From the NCBI GenBank assembly GCA_030068525.1, contig JASJOS010000020.1, positions 105,186-169,185 on the forward strand: a stretch of 64,000 bases of DNA, given 5' to 3'. Below are positions 34,729 to 43,230 of this stretch, piece after piece; positions within the stretch are counted from its first letter, which is position 1; the number at the start of each line of letters is the position of its first letter. This DNA comes from Xanthocytophaga flava (GTDB lineage Bacteria > Bacteroidota > Bacteroidia > Cytophagales > 172606-1). Under the pieces are notes generated by a model. The model was not told the DNA's origin and searched no databases. It saw nothing but the letters and a program-made list of their open reading frames with translations. The translations under genes were made by a program, and so were the position numbers.

Positions 34729-36963
34729 ATGAAACCTATATTATACCTTACGCTGTTAGGTGTTTTATGGCTGGGTTTACACTCATGTCATAAGCCATCT
34801 TCAGAAGAACAGATGCTGGCAGTTCTGGAAAAAACAAAACAGAAACTGCATAATTATAAAAATGGTTTTTGTCCGGAAGCAAAGATTGCCTTTGTAGACT
34901 CTATATTAAAAGTTACCCCTCAGAATAATTTCGTTGTTATTATACAGGCTGCCTTTGAGCGATCCAATGTATTATTGCAACTGGGTCGGGCTACCGAAGC
35001 TGTACAGGTTCTGGAACCACTACTAAAAGATCCAAGAATACCGGCTTCGTTTTTTGATGCTATCCGAAGCAATCTGGCACTGGCTTACCTGAGAGAGGGT
35101 GAACAGACAAACTGTGTCACTAACCATGGTGTTGAAATGTGTGTATTTCCTATTAAAAATGGTGGAATACATAAGGATATGACAGGATCTCGTGCCGCTA
35201 TTCAGGAATACGAAGCCAAGCTAGCAAATAGTCCGGATGATCTGGAAGCGAGGTGGCTTTTGAATATTGCCTATATGACTTTGGGTGAATACCCGCAAAA
35301 TGTCCCCAAACAATTCCTGATTTCAAACATGGGTGGGCAGGATGACTGTGAAGTTAAACCCTTTGAAGATCTGGCTATCGGCTTAGGTCTTGATCAGAAA
35401 GATCATGCTGGTGGAGTGATTCTGGAGGATTTTGATGAGGATGGATTTATCGATATTGTAACCTCATGCTGGGATATCAATAAACCCATGCATTATTTCA
35501 AAAATAATGGTGATGGGACATTCACTGACCGAAGTAAGGCTAGCGGATTAACTAAGATAACAGGAGGTCTGAATATCATGCAGACCGATTATAATAACGA
35601 TGGGTTCAAAGACATTTTTGTGACTCGTGGTGCATGGCTGGGAACTATATTTGGTGAGCAGCCCAACTCATTGTTACGAAATAATGGCAATGGCACATTT
35701 ACAGACGTCACTATTGAAAGTGGCCTTTTATCATTTCATCCTACACAGGCTGCAACCTGGAATGATTTTAACAACGATGGGTGGCTAGATGTATTTATTG
35801 GTAATGAGACCTCCAAATGGTCTGAGAGTTTACAGACTTGTGAATTTTACCTCAACAATGGAGATGGGACTTTTACCAATGTGGCAGATAAAGTGCATTG
35901 TAACATCAATGCTTTTGTAAAAGGAGTTACCTCCGGAGATTATGACAATGATGGCTTTAAGGATATTTTCATTTCAACCCTGAATGGTGAACGTATTTTA
36001 TTACATAACAAAGGTCTGACAGATGGGATGATGGACTTTGAAGATGTCACAAACAAGGCAGGTTTAAAAGATGAAGACCATAATACATTTCCTACCTGGT
36101 TCTGGGACTATGATAATGATGGCTACCTGGACATATTTGTTTGTGATTATACCTTCACAAAATCATTGGCTAGCTATGCTGCTGCTGAATATCTGGGTAA
36201 CCCAGAAAAGTTTACCGGACAGCCCTGTCTGTATCACAACAACCGCAATGGCACATTTACCAATGTAACGCATGCCATGGGCTTATACACTACTGCTTTT
36301 GCTATGGGAGCTAACTTTGGTGACATAGACAATGACGGTTATCTGGATATGTATCTGGGAACTGGTAATCCCAACTACCAGTCGTTAGTCCCCAATAAGA
36401 TGTTTAAAAACATAGGAGGTGAACGGTTTGCAGATGTCACTACATCCGCTAAAGTGGGCAATCTTCAGAAAGGACACGGAGTTGCTTTTGCCGATATGGA
36501 CAATGACGGCGATCAGGATATTTTTATAGAGATGGGTGGCGCCTATATAGGTGATGCTTATCCCAACTCCTTTTTTCAGAATCCGGGACAAAGCGATAAT
36601 AATTGGTTGTCTCTAACATTGGAAGGAACCAAATCCAACAAGGCTGCTATTGGCACCAGTGTGAAAGTGACTTTCAGGGAAAATGGCAAAACAAGATCTG
36701 TATACCGTGATGTGAATTCTGGTGGAAGCTTTGGTTCATCTCCTCTAAAAAGAGAAATAGGTATAGGACAGGCCACTATGATAGACCAGATTGAGATTAA
36801 ATGGCATGGAAGTGGTTTAGTGCAAACTTTTAAAAATGTTCTTCCCAATCAGTTTATTAAAATTAAAGAAGGTAGTGATGTAATCGAAAAGATAAAACTG
36901 CCAAGGCTTGATTTTAACAAAAAATCAACTCAGAGTATAGCTGTTTGCAATAGTGTTATGTAG
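34729..36963 (+). CDS. VCBS/FG-GAP repeat lipoprotein with ASPIC/UnbV domain (CRTAC1-like)
   Basis: This 744-residue protein starts with a lipoprotein signal (LWLGLHSC), followed by a helical TPR-like region to about residue 205. Seven calcium-binding VCBS/FG-GAP units follow, recognisable as DFDEDGFIDI, DYNNDGFKDI, DFNNDGWLDV, DYDNDGFKDI, DYDNDGYLDI, DIDNDGYLDM and DMDNDGDQDI, which predicts a beta-propeller. The C-terminus is an ASPIC/UnbV domain (NWLSLTLEGTKSNKAAIGTS). ATG 34729 is chosen over TTG 34717 because it gives a normal lipoprotein signal. It is likely surface-exposed; the ligand is unknown. Confidence 0.88.
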   Translation: MKPILYLTLLGVLWLGLHSCHKPSSEEQMLAVLEKTKQKLHNYKNGFCPEAKIAFVDSILKVTPQNNFVVIIQAAFERSNVLLQLGRATEAVQVLEPLLKDPRIPASFFDAIRSNLALAYLREGEQTNCVTNHGVEMCVFPIKNGGIHKDMTGSRAAIQEYEAKLANSPDDLEARWLLNIAYMTLGEYPQNVPKQFLISNMGGQDDCEVKPFEDLAIGLGLDQKDHAGGVILEDFDEDGFIDIVTSCWDINKPMHYFKNNGDGTFTDRSKASGLTKITGGLNIMQTDYNNDGFKDIFVTRGAWLGTIFGEQPNSLLRNNGNGTFTDVTIESGLLSFHPTQAATWNDFNNDGWLDVFIGNETSKWSESLQTCEFYLNNGDGTFTNVADKVHCNINAFVKGVTSGDYDNDGFKDIFISTLNGERILLHNKGLTDGMMDFEDVTNKAGLKDEDHNTFPTWFWDYDNDGYLDIFVCDYTFTKSLASYAAAEYLGNPEKFTGQPCLYHNNRNGTFTNVTHAMGLYTTAFAMGANFGDIDNDGYLDMYLGTGNPNYQSLVPNKMFKNIGGERFADVTTSAKVGNLQKGHGVAFADMDNDGDQDIFIEMGGAYIGDAYPNSFFQNPGQSDNNWLSLTLEGTKSNKAAIGTSVKVTFRENGKTRSVYRDVNSGGSFGSSPLKREIGIGQATMIDQIEIKWHGSGLVQTFKNVLPNQFIKIKEGSDVIEKIKLPRLDFNKKSTQSIAVCNSVM

Positions 36964-37023
36964 CCTGCTTTTCCGAATCGCCTATATCTATGTTTCATTA
37001 TTAACACCTATCACACAAGTATT

Positions 37024-38094
37024 ATGACCCAAATACCTACAGAGCCTATTGGTAGTATTCCTCGTCCAGCCTATTTACAAGAAGCTATGAAAGCTTTCAG
37101 TAAATCAGAAATCAAAGAATCTGAATTAAATACGCTCTTTGAAAAGGCGACACTTGAGACTATCAAAGAATTAGAGGCGACAGGTTCGCCTGTTATTTCA
37201 GATGGAGAACAGTCTAAGCCCAGCTTTGCGACTTATCCTATACATGGCTATCCACATCTGGCTGCAGATGGTGTAGTGATACCTTTTGCTGACGGCCACA
37301 CCCGGCAATTACCAAAAATTACAGCGGGACCTTTTCGATATCAAACTTTTGCCAGTAGTTATCTGGAGAAGGCTAAAAGGTATACATTATTGCCTGTAAA
37401 GCAGGCTGTTATTGCTGTGTCTGCTATTAGTTTGCTGTACCCGCCAGAAGGAATAGATGGATATGCGCAAGCCCAATTTATAGTGGATTTGCTAGACGAA
37501 GCAGAGAAAGATATTCGTAAATGTCTGATAGGTGGAGCATATAATGTACAGATTGATTTTACAGAAGCTAGATTGGCTTTGAAACTAGACCCTAGTAAAC
37601 AACTGCTCAATGCCTTTATTGAACTGAATAACAAGGTACTGGATCGTTTTACAGAAGACGAAAGACGCAGAATCGGTGTTCATACTTGTCCAGGGGGCGA
37701 TCATGATTCAACCCATAGTGCAGATATTCCCTACTCCGAATTATTACCTCTCCTTTTTAAGCTGAAGGCTGGTAGCTTTTACCTGGAATATGCAGCCGAG
37801 AAGGAAAAACAATCTGTTCTAAAATCCATTAAGGAAAATCTGCAACCTGGACAGCGGGTATTTCTGGGTGTTACGGATGTATTGAATCCACGAATTGAAA
37901 CTGCTGAAGAAATCAGTGAGCTCCTGATCGAAGCCTCAAGAATCATTCCATTGAATCAATTAGGTTCTACTGATGATTGTGGGTTTTCTCCCTTTGCCGA
38001 TGATATTTCAACTGCCCGGAATATAGCTTTTTCAAAAATCAAAGCTCGTGTGGATGGAACTGCACTGGCTGAGAAGAAATTGAACTCCAGATGA
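37024..38094 (+). CDS. Cobalamin-independent methionine synthase-like (MetE C-terminal domain) protein
   Basis: At 356 residues this is a stand-alone barrel of the MetE/UROD superfamily, about half the size of full MetE. The zinc ligands are visible: His220 and Cys222 (GVHTCPGG), Glu255 (FYLEYA) and Cys319 (STDDCGFSPF). It begins EPIGSIPRPAYL, the usual opening of these core-MetE proteins. Such short forms transfer methyl groups from donors other than polyglutamyl-folate in some archaea and bacteria. The donor and acceptor here are unknown. Confidence 0.85.
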   Translation: MTQIPTEPIGSIPRPAYLQEAMKAFSKSEIKESELNTLFEKATLETIKELEATGSPVISDGEQSKPSFATYPIHGYPHLAADGVVIPFADGHTRQLPKITAGPFRYQTFASSYLEKAKRYTLLPVKQAVIAVSAISLLYPPEGIDGYAQAQFIVDLLDEAEKDIRKCLIGGAYNVQIDFTEARLALKLDPSKQLLNAFIELNNKVLDRFTEDERRRIGVHTCPGGDHDSTHSADIPYSELLPLLFKLKAGSFYLEYAAEKEKQSVLKSIKENLQPGQRVFLGVTDVLNPRIETAEEISELLIEASRIIPLNQLGSTDDCGFSPFADDISTARNIAFSKIKARVDGTALAEKKLNSR

Positions 38095-38120
38095 TTTGTT
38101 AAATGATTTACTATAAAAGG

Positions 38121-38147
38121 CCAAAGCAATCATTCAGATTGCTTTGG
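38121..38147. terminator. Bidirectional terminator hairpin
   Basis: CCAAAGCAATC (38121-38131) pairs exactly with GATTGCTTTGG (38137-38147) around a five-base loop. It overlaps the end of the minus-strand reductase-like gene and faces the MetE-like gene. Confidence 0.7.
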
Positions 38148-38684
38148 TTTATAACGTAACAGTGTGACACCTGACCGATATACTTTTGTGTCAATCAACT
38201 GTAAATCCAGGCGTTGTTGCAGTTGTTGGAATAGTGGTTTCCCACTGCCTAAAGCTACCGGATGAACACCTATCCGGTATTCATCAATCAAATCTGCCTG
38301 GATAAATGAAGTTATTAAACTTGCTCCACCAAAGAGCCAGATATCCTTTCCCGGACTTTCTTTTAGTTTGTAAATCTCTTCTGCTATGTTTTCGCTCACA
38401 AGGGTTGCATTACCTTGTATAGTACTCAATGATCTGGAGAAGACATATTTCTTCATTTTCTGAGTAGCCTTTGCAAAGTCAATTTCTGTTTGTGAACGTG
38501 ATGCATCAGGTGTATAGTATCCATACAATTCATAGCTGATACGTCCATACAAAATTGTATCAATTTCCTCCACAAATTGATCGAAACCCATATCATCGTC
38601 CATAATACACCAGTCCACTTCACCATTAGCGCCTTCGATAAATCCATCCAGTGTTACTGCCAGATCCAGAATTATTTTCCGCAT
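38130..38684 (-). CDS. Dihydrofolate reductase family protein (RibD C-terminal-like)
   Basis: This 184-residue protein matches the RibD_C/DHFR-like group: KIILDLAVTLDGFIEGANGE at the start, then MDDDMGFDQFVEEIDTILYG and the cofactor segment GKDIWLFGGASLITSFIQAD. It probably reduces a small molecule with NADPH; the substrate is unknown and true folate activity is unlikely. It lies 15 bases downstream of the VOC gene, probably in one operon with it and possibly with the AraC gene. Confidence 0.87.
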   Translation of the reverse strand: MRKIILDLAVTLDGFIEGANGEVDWCIMDDDMGFDQFVEEIDTILYGRISYELYGYYTPDASRSQTEIDFAKATQKMKKYVFSRSLSTIQGNATLVSENIAEEIYKLKESPGKDIWLFGGASLITSFIQADLIDEYRIGVHPVALGSGKPLFQQLQQRLDLQLIDTKVYRSGVTLLRYKPKQSE

Positions 38685-38699
38685 GATTTGAGTAAAGAT

Positions 38700-39140
38700 T
38701 TAAAGATGATCAATAGAGGCATGTCCCAGAACATTACTAACATTATCTAATTCAATATATGGATTGTAAGCAATTTCGAGAATGTTGCCTTCTATATCTG
38801 AGAAATAAAAGAAATATCCTCCAAAAGAAGCTTCTTCAGGTTCTTTTAAAATGGTAATACCTTGTTCTTTTAATTTATGATACCAGTCTGTTACTTCTTC
38901 TTTGGTATCAACATTATAGCCAATAGTAAAAGACCGAAAGCCTGTACCTTCTGATGAAATACCTATAAAGTCTGCCAAAGGTTTTCGTTGGATAAAACTA
39001 AGAAGAAAGCCATTCATCTGAATAAACAGAATGTCTTTGTTCTCTGCAATGGGTCGCCAGCCTATTTTTTCTGCATAGAAAGCACGAATAGCTGGAAGAT
39101 GATCTACTCCGATTGTAAGTACACTTACTCGTTGTTGCAT
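38700..39140 (-). CDS. VOC family protein
   Basis: This 146-residue protein has the VOC fold with RVSVLTIGVDHLPAIRAFYA at the start and GGYFFYFSDIEGNILEIAYN near the end. Its start and stop lie close to the DHFR-like gene downstream (15 bases) and the AraC gene upstream (90 bases), all on the same strand. Function beyond the fold is not assignable. Confidence 0.86.
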   Translation of the reverse strand: MQQRVSVLTIGVDHLPAIRAFYAEKIGWRPIAENKDILFIQMNGFLLSFIQRKPLADFIGISSEGTGFRSFTIGYNVDTKEEVTDWYHKLKEQGITILKEPEEASFGGYFFYFSDIEGNILEIAYNPYIELDNVSNVLGHASIDHL

Positions 39141-39230
39141 GATGGTCTACTGTTGGGTGTATGATTAGGTAATATATGACAACAAAGGTAGAGTGAGGAT
39201 GAAAGTGATGCTTTGTATAAATCCGACGTT

Positions 39231-39977
39231 TTATAAACAGGAGGGAGGTTGTCCTGAATACTTTTTGATATGCCTCGTTAAATGGCCATGATCATAATAA
39301 CCAGATGTGTATGCAATATCCAACAGACTTTCGTGTTTTCGGTTTTTAATCTGTTTGAACGCATGTTGAAACCGAACAATGTTGCAGATTTCTTTGGCTG
39401 TCACTCCCAAATGAGATTGAAATAGACGTTCAAATTGTCTTTCAGAAATACAATGATCATGGGCTAGTTTATGGATAGGTATATTTCCGTTATAGTCAAG
39501 TATAGTACCAATGATGTGGTTATAGCGATCTACATTCTGATTCCTGATTCTACTAGCCAGATACTTGTTGAGTGAATCTATGGATACTTGTGATTGTCTT
39601 GTTGAAAGAGCTGAAAGGTTAAAAACAGATTTTTCTGCTTCTGCAATGGTATCTGCTGCCCCTTGCAAAAAGATATTTAGCAAAGAGCTCATACCAAAGG
39701 GTTTAAAACGTATGCCTATAAGATGTGTATTACTCGTCAGAATTGTATCCTGAAAGGTAGTCATTGTACCTGTCAGATATATTTCACCATGCCTGAGCAA
39801 ATAATTCTTGTTATTAGAGACCTGAACATCTTCTCCTACATTGATGATTATGTCCGCACAGATATCCGGTACTACTCTGTTTGATGTATCCGCAGCTTTA
39901 TCTTCTGTTCGAATGCTCCAATAACAATCAAGATAAGGTAGAAGAGATGCATATGGTAATATTTCCTGATAGTGCAT
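39231..39977 (-). CDS. AraC family transcriptional regulator with DUF6597 N-terminal domain
   Basis: This 248-residue regulator has an N-terminal DUF6597-like domain (EILPYASLLPYLDCYWSIRT, VVPDICADIIINVGED) and a C-terminal AraC helix-turn-helix region (ISERQFERLFQSHLGVTAKE, then AYTSGYYDHGHLTRHIKKYS). It lies upstream of the VOC and DHFR-like genes in the same direction and probably controls them. The signal is unknown. Confidence 0.88.
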   Translation of the reverse strand: MHYQEILPYASLLPYLDCYWSIRTEDKAADTSNRVVPDICADIIINVGEDVQVSNNKNYLLRHGEIYLTGTMTTFQDTILTSNTHLIGIRFKPFGMSSLLNIFLQGAADTIAEAEKSVFNLSALSTRQSQVSIDSLNKYLASRIRNQNVDRYNHIIGTILDYNGNIPIHKLAHDHCISERQFERLFQSHLGVTAKEICNIVRFQHAFKQIKNRKHESLLDIAYTSGYYDHGHLTRHIKKYSGQPPSCL

Positions 39978-40275
39978 AGCAGTCCATTTTTAAGCTTCGT
40001 CTCTTTTACCCAACTCTAAGTAATAGAACAAAGCGATTTGTTGTTCTAATCTAACAACGATTACCAACTTCCTGTTAAATTACCTACACATTTTTTATAG
40101 GGATTTGCATAATATTCTCACTTGAATTAGATTTACGTTTGGTAATATCTCTAACTGTATTACTGCTTTCCAGCCTCTTAATTACCTTTACTTCTTTTCG
40201 GGTATAAATACTGCTGTTTTATAGTTGTTACTGTAAAGTGCAGAAGCATTTTGCCTGTAAAAGCAAAACCTTTAT

Positions 40276-41103
40276 ATGCAGGAAATAGAACTAATCGGAT
40301 TATCAATTATCCTTATTACCTTGATTGTTTCCTATCAGGGAATAAAGAATTCCTCTTTCTTTGATAAATATTCTTTTCAGGTAGATAAGATTTTAAAGGA
40401 GAAGGATTATAAAAGATTTATCACTTCCAGTTTTCTACATGTTAGCTGGATGCATCTCCTTTTTAACATGATGGCTTTCTATTCCTTTTCTGAAGGTCTA
40501 GGAATGATGGTGGGTGGTTTAAGGCTTTTACTTATTTATGTAGGAAGTATAATTGGTGGAGATCTATTCTCTCTTTATATTCATAGAAATCATCCTGACT
40601 ATACTTCTGCTGGAGCTTCTGGAGGTATTTGTGGTTTGATGTTTGCCAGTATTGGTCTTTTTCCTGATATGCAGATCGGAATATTTATGACACCTTTTTC
40701 ATTGCCAGGCTGGGCATATGGATTTTTGTTTGTACTGATTTCTATCTATGGTATAAAGTCCCAAAGAGGTAATATTGGACATGAAGCGCATTTGGGAGGA
40801 GGAGTAATTGGATTGATTATTGCTTTGATTATGGTACCAGAATCTTTTATTAATAATATGGTACCTATTCTGTTTATCCTTGTTCCAACACTGGTTTTTA
40901 TCTATTATATAATTGCCAGACCTGGGTTTCTATTATTCCCTAATTGGGAAGATCAGGGTTTATTGACCAAAGAAGATAAATACAATGCAGCCAAACGTGC
41001 CAAGGAAAAAGAAATAGATCGTTTGCTGGATAAAATTAACAAGAAAGGGATGGATCAGTTATCCGAAAAAGAGAAAGAACGATTAAAGCAGCTCTCAGAA
41101 TAA
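40276..41103 (+). CDS. Rhomboid family intramembrane serine protease
   Basis: This 275-residue protein has six membrane segments and the rhomboid catalytic pair: Ser115 in GASGG and His172 in HEAHLGG. The conserved HVSWMHLLFNMMAFYSF segment (His60, Asn64) forms the oxyanion-related helix. A charged C-terminal tail of about 50 residues (NWEDQGLLTKEDKYNAAKRA and onward) resembles the DUF6576 tail of Bacteroidota rhomboids. It cleaves membrane-spanning substrates within the inner membrane; none can be named. A strong terminator separates it from the protease-nuclease gene downstream. Confidence 0.92.
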   Translation: MQEIELIGLSIILITLIVSYQGIKNSSFFDKYSFQVDKILKEKDYKRFITSSFLHVSWMHLLFNMMAFYSFSEGLGMMVGGLRLLLIYVGSIIGGDLFSLYIHRNHPDYTSAGASGGICGLMFASIGLFPDMQIGIFMTPFSLPGWAYGFLFVLISIYGIKSQRGNIGHEAHLGGGVIGLIIALIMVPESFINNMVPILFILVPTLVFIYYIIARPGFLLFPNWEDQGLLTKEDKYNAAKRAKEKEIDRLLDKINKKGMDQLSEKEKERLKQLSE

Positions 41104-41172
41104 GGTATCTTCGTTTTGAGAATAAACATTGTTAGTTTTATCAGATGTTCCTAGTAGATTCTCCTCCATTAA

Positions 41173-41213
41173 TCTCAGGAAAAACTCTGAACTGTTCTGA
41201 GTTTTTCCTGAGA
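41173..41213. terminator. Terminator hairpin after the rhomboid gene
   Basis: TCTCAGGAAAAACTC (41173-41187) pairs exactly with its complement at 41199-41213. It lies about 70 bases behind the stop codon. Confidence 0.75.
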
Positions 41214-41272
41214 TACGTTTATTATCGTATAGCTTTTTGCGTTTCCTTACTTCTAGATTCATAATTTCTTAC

Positions 41273-41295
41273 AATACCTTAAATGAGGTATTGAT
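41273..41295. repeat. Shared palindromic element, copy 2
   Basis: The 23 bases match 32397-32419 at 22 positions, with arms AATACCT and AGGTATT. This copy lies 53 bases before the start of the protease-nuclease gene, a typical operator distance. Confidence 0.65.
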
Positions 41296-41348
41296 GAATA
41301 GATTATAGATATTTAACTTGTTGTATATTACCTTTTTATACAATTAAG

Positions 41349-43214
41349 ATGAATCCTATACGTCGAATCCTGAATGCAGATAAAGCACTTTCGGAAGAAG
41401 TACATGAATTGATTGAATCCGGAAAGAACCTACCTATTGCTATTCGCAATAATATCAATCAGAATGCAATGGAAAAAGCTATGGTCGGACCTGCTCCGGA
41501 GTTACCACGAGCCGAAGCAATGATATTACTACATGTTAGGCCGGCTTTACTCATCAAAAAGAACAAAGTTATTCTACCTGATTCTGTTGAATTAAAGAAT
41601 AGAATCAGACCTTTTATAAAAAAGATAGAACATGTGATTCCTTCAGTAGGGAGAATTGAATTCTTAAAAGCAGGTAAGAAATATGGTGGTACAGGCTGGT
41701 TGATTACTGAAGATACTATTGTAACAAACCGACATGTTGCTTCACTTGTAGCAATGAAGAAAGGAAAGTCCTTTGTATTCAGAAAAAATCCTTTGGGAGA
41801 TACAATGGAAGCTTTAATTGACTTTAAGGAAGAATATTGGGGCGATAATGTTGCTGTACCTGAGTTTGAGGTTGAACTTGAGAAGATAGTCTATATGACT
41901 GAAGATAATACTACGCAACCTGATATTGCATTCTTTAAAATAAAGAAACACAATAAGCTACCTGAGCCTATAGTTATCTCAACACGAAAAATAATAGAAA
42001 AACAATTTGTTAGTGTAATTGGCTATCCTGCCTATGATCCTAACTCTATTATCAGTACGATGGCTGCGAAGGAGGTATTCAATAATATTTATGAAGTGAA
42101 AAGGTGTTCTCCAGGTGAGATACTGGAGAATGTTTCGGATTCCTGGTATTTCTATCATGATTGTACAACATTGGGAGGGAATTCGGGATCGGTTGTCGTT
42201 GATAATGAAACAGGATCGGCTATAGGCTTACATTTTATGGGAGAGGTTGAAAAGGAAAACTATGCTGTGAAGGGAGAGGAAATCTTGAAACACCTCAGAA
42301 AAGTATCACCTAAGTTTGTGACAGGTGATTTGCGGCTTGCTTCAGAAATAGAATCTGAACAAGAGGATGTATTTACTGAAAGTGCACCAGAGGAATATAA
42401 TGATAGGGCTGGATACTTACCTGATTTTCTAGGAAAGAAATATAGCGTACCTCTGCCCCAGGTTACCAGAGATAAGGATAATGTGCTGACATTTGAATTT
42501 AACGGAGAAACTCAGTCGGAACTAAAATATCACCATTTTACAGTAGTGATGAACCGGGAACGGCGTCAATGTTTTTATAGTGCCTGTAATATTGATGGAT
42601 TATTGAGTAAAAGAGGTGTTAAAAGGACTGGTTGGAAATATGATAGCCGAATTCCAAAAGAATTTCAGATCAAGAATGAATGCTATGGGAATCCCCCGAA
42701 ATTTTCGAGAGGGCATATGACCAGAAAAGAAGATCCTATCTGGGGTGATTTGACTTTAGCCAGAGCCGCCGGAGGTGATAGTTTTCACGTTACTAATGCA
42801 ACTCCTCAGATGCAATCTTTTAATGCTCCTGTTTGGCTGGCACTGGAAGATTATGCACTGGAGAATGCAAGACAGGATGCGATGAAGATCTCTGTCTTTA
42901 CAGGGCCGATTTTCACAGAGCAGGATCCTGTAAAATATAGCGTTAAAATTCCTGTAGACTTTTTCAAGATCATTGTTTTCATTCATGATACTACCAGAAA
43001 ATTATGTGCTACTGGCTATACCGTCTCTCAAAAAGACCATCTGAGCAATCAGGAATTTGTATTTGGTGAGTTCGAGACCTATCAGGTTTCTATCAAATCA
43101 ATAGAAAGACGGACAGGCTTGCATTTTGGCAACCTCTCATCTGTTGATCCTATAAAAGGGCTGGAAGCATTTGGAGCTCCATTGGCAAAAGTGGAAGAAA
43201 TACGATTTGTTTAA
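41349..43214 (+). CDS. Trypsin-like serine protease fused to NUC-type DNA/RNA non-specific endonuclease
   Basis: This 621-residue cytoplasmic protein joins two enzymes. Residues 1-100 are helical and unrecognised. Residues about 100-325 are a trypsin-like protease with His129 (TNRHVAS), Asp192 (QPDIAFF) and Ser279 (GGNSGSVV). Residues about 360-610 are a NUC (nuclease A-like) domain with RGHM (454-457), NATPQ (483-487) and FNAPVW (Asn492). All catalytic residues appear present. No signal peptide is visible, although NUC enzymes are commonly secreted. Protease-nuclease fusions fit a stress or antiphage effector in which proteolysis may unlock the nuclease. That role is inference. Confidence 0.85.
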   Translation: MNPIRRILNADKALSEEVHELIESGKNLPIAIRNNINQNAMEKAMVGPAPELPRAEAMILLHVRPALLIKKNKVILPDSVELKNRIRPFIKKIEHVIPSVGRIEFLKAGKKYGGTGWLITEDTIVTNRHVASLVAMKKGKSFVFRKNPLGDTMEALIDFKEEYWGDNVAVPEFEVELEKIVYMTEDNTTQPDIAFFKIKKHNKLPEPIVISTRKIIEKQFVSVIGYPAYDPNSIISTMAAKEVFNNIYEVKRCSPGEILENVSDSWYFYHDCTTLGGNSGSVVVDNETGSAIGLHFMGEVEKENYAVKGEEILKHLRKVSPKFVTGDLRLASEIESEQEDVFTESAPEEYNDRAGYLPDFLGKKYSVPLPQVTRDKDNVLTFEFNGETQSELKYHHFTVVMNRERRQCFYSACNIDGLLSKRGVKRTGWKYDSRIPKEFQIKNECYGNPPKFSRGHMTRKEDPIWGDLTLARAAGGDSFHVTNATPQMQSFNAPVWLALEDYALENARQDAMKISVFTGPIFTEQDPVKYSVKIPVDFFKIIVFIHDTTRKLCATGYTVSQKDHLSNQEFVFGEFETYQVSIKSIERRTGLHFGNLSSVDPIKGLEAFGAPLAKVEEIRFV

Positions 43215-43230
43215 GAATGATTATCTGTTT

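Noticed and set aside
34590..34793. A 67-codon plus-strand frame
   Set aside because: It overlaps the signal peptide of the VCBS lipoprotein in another frame and has no features of its own.
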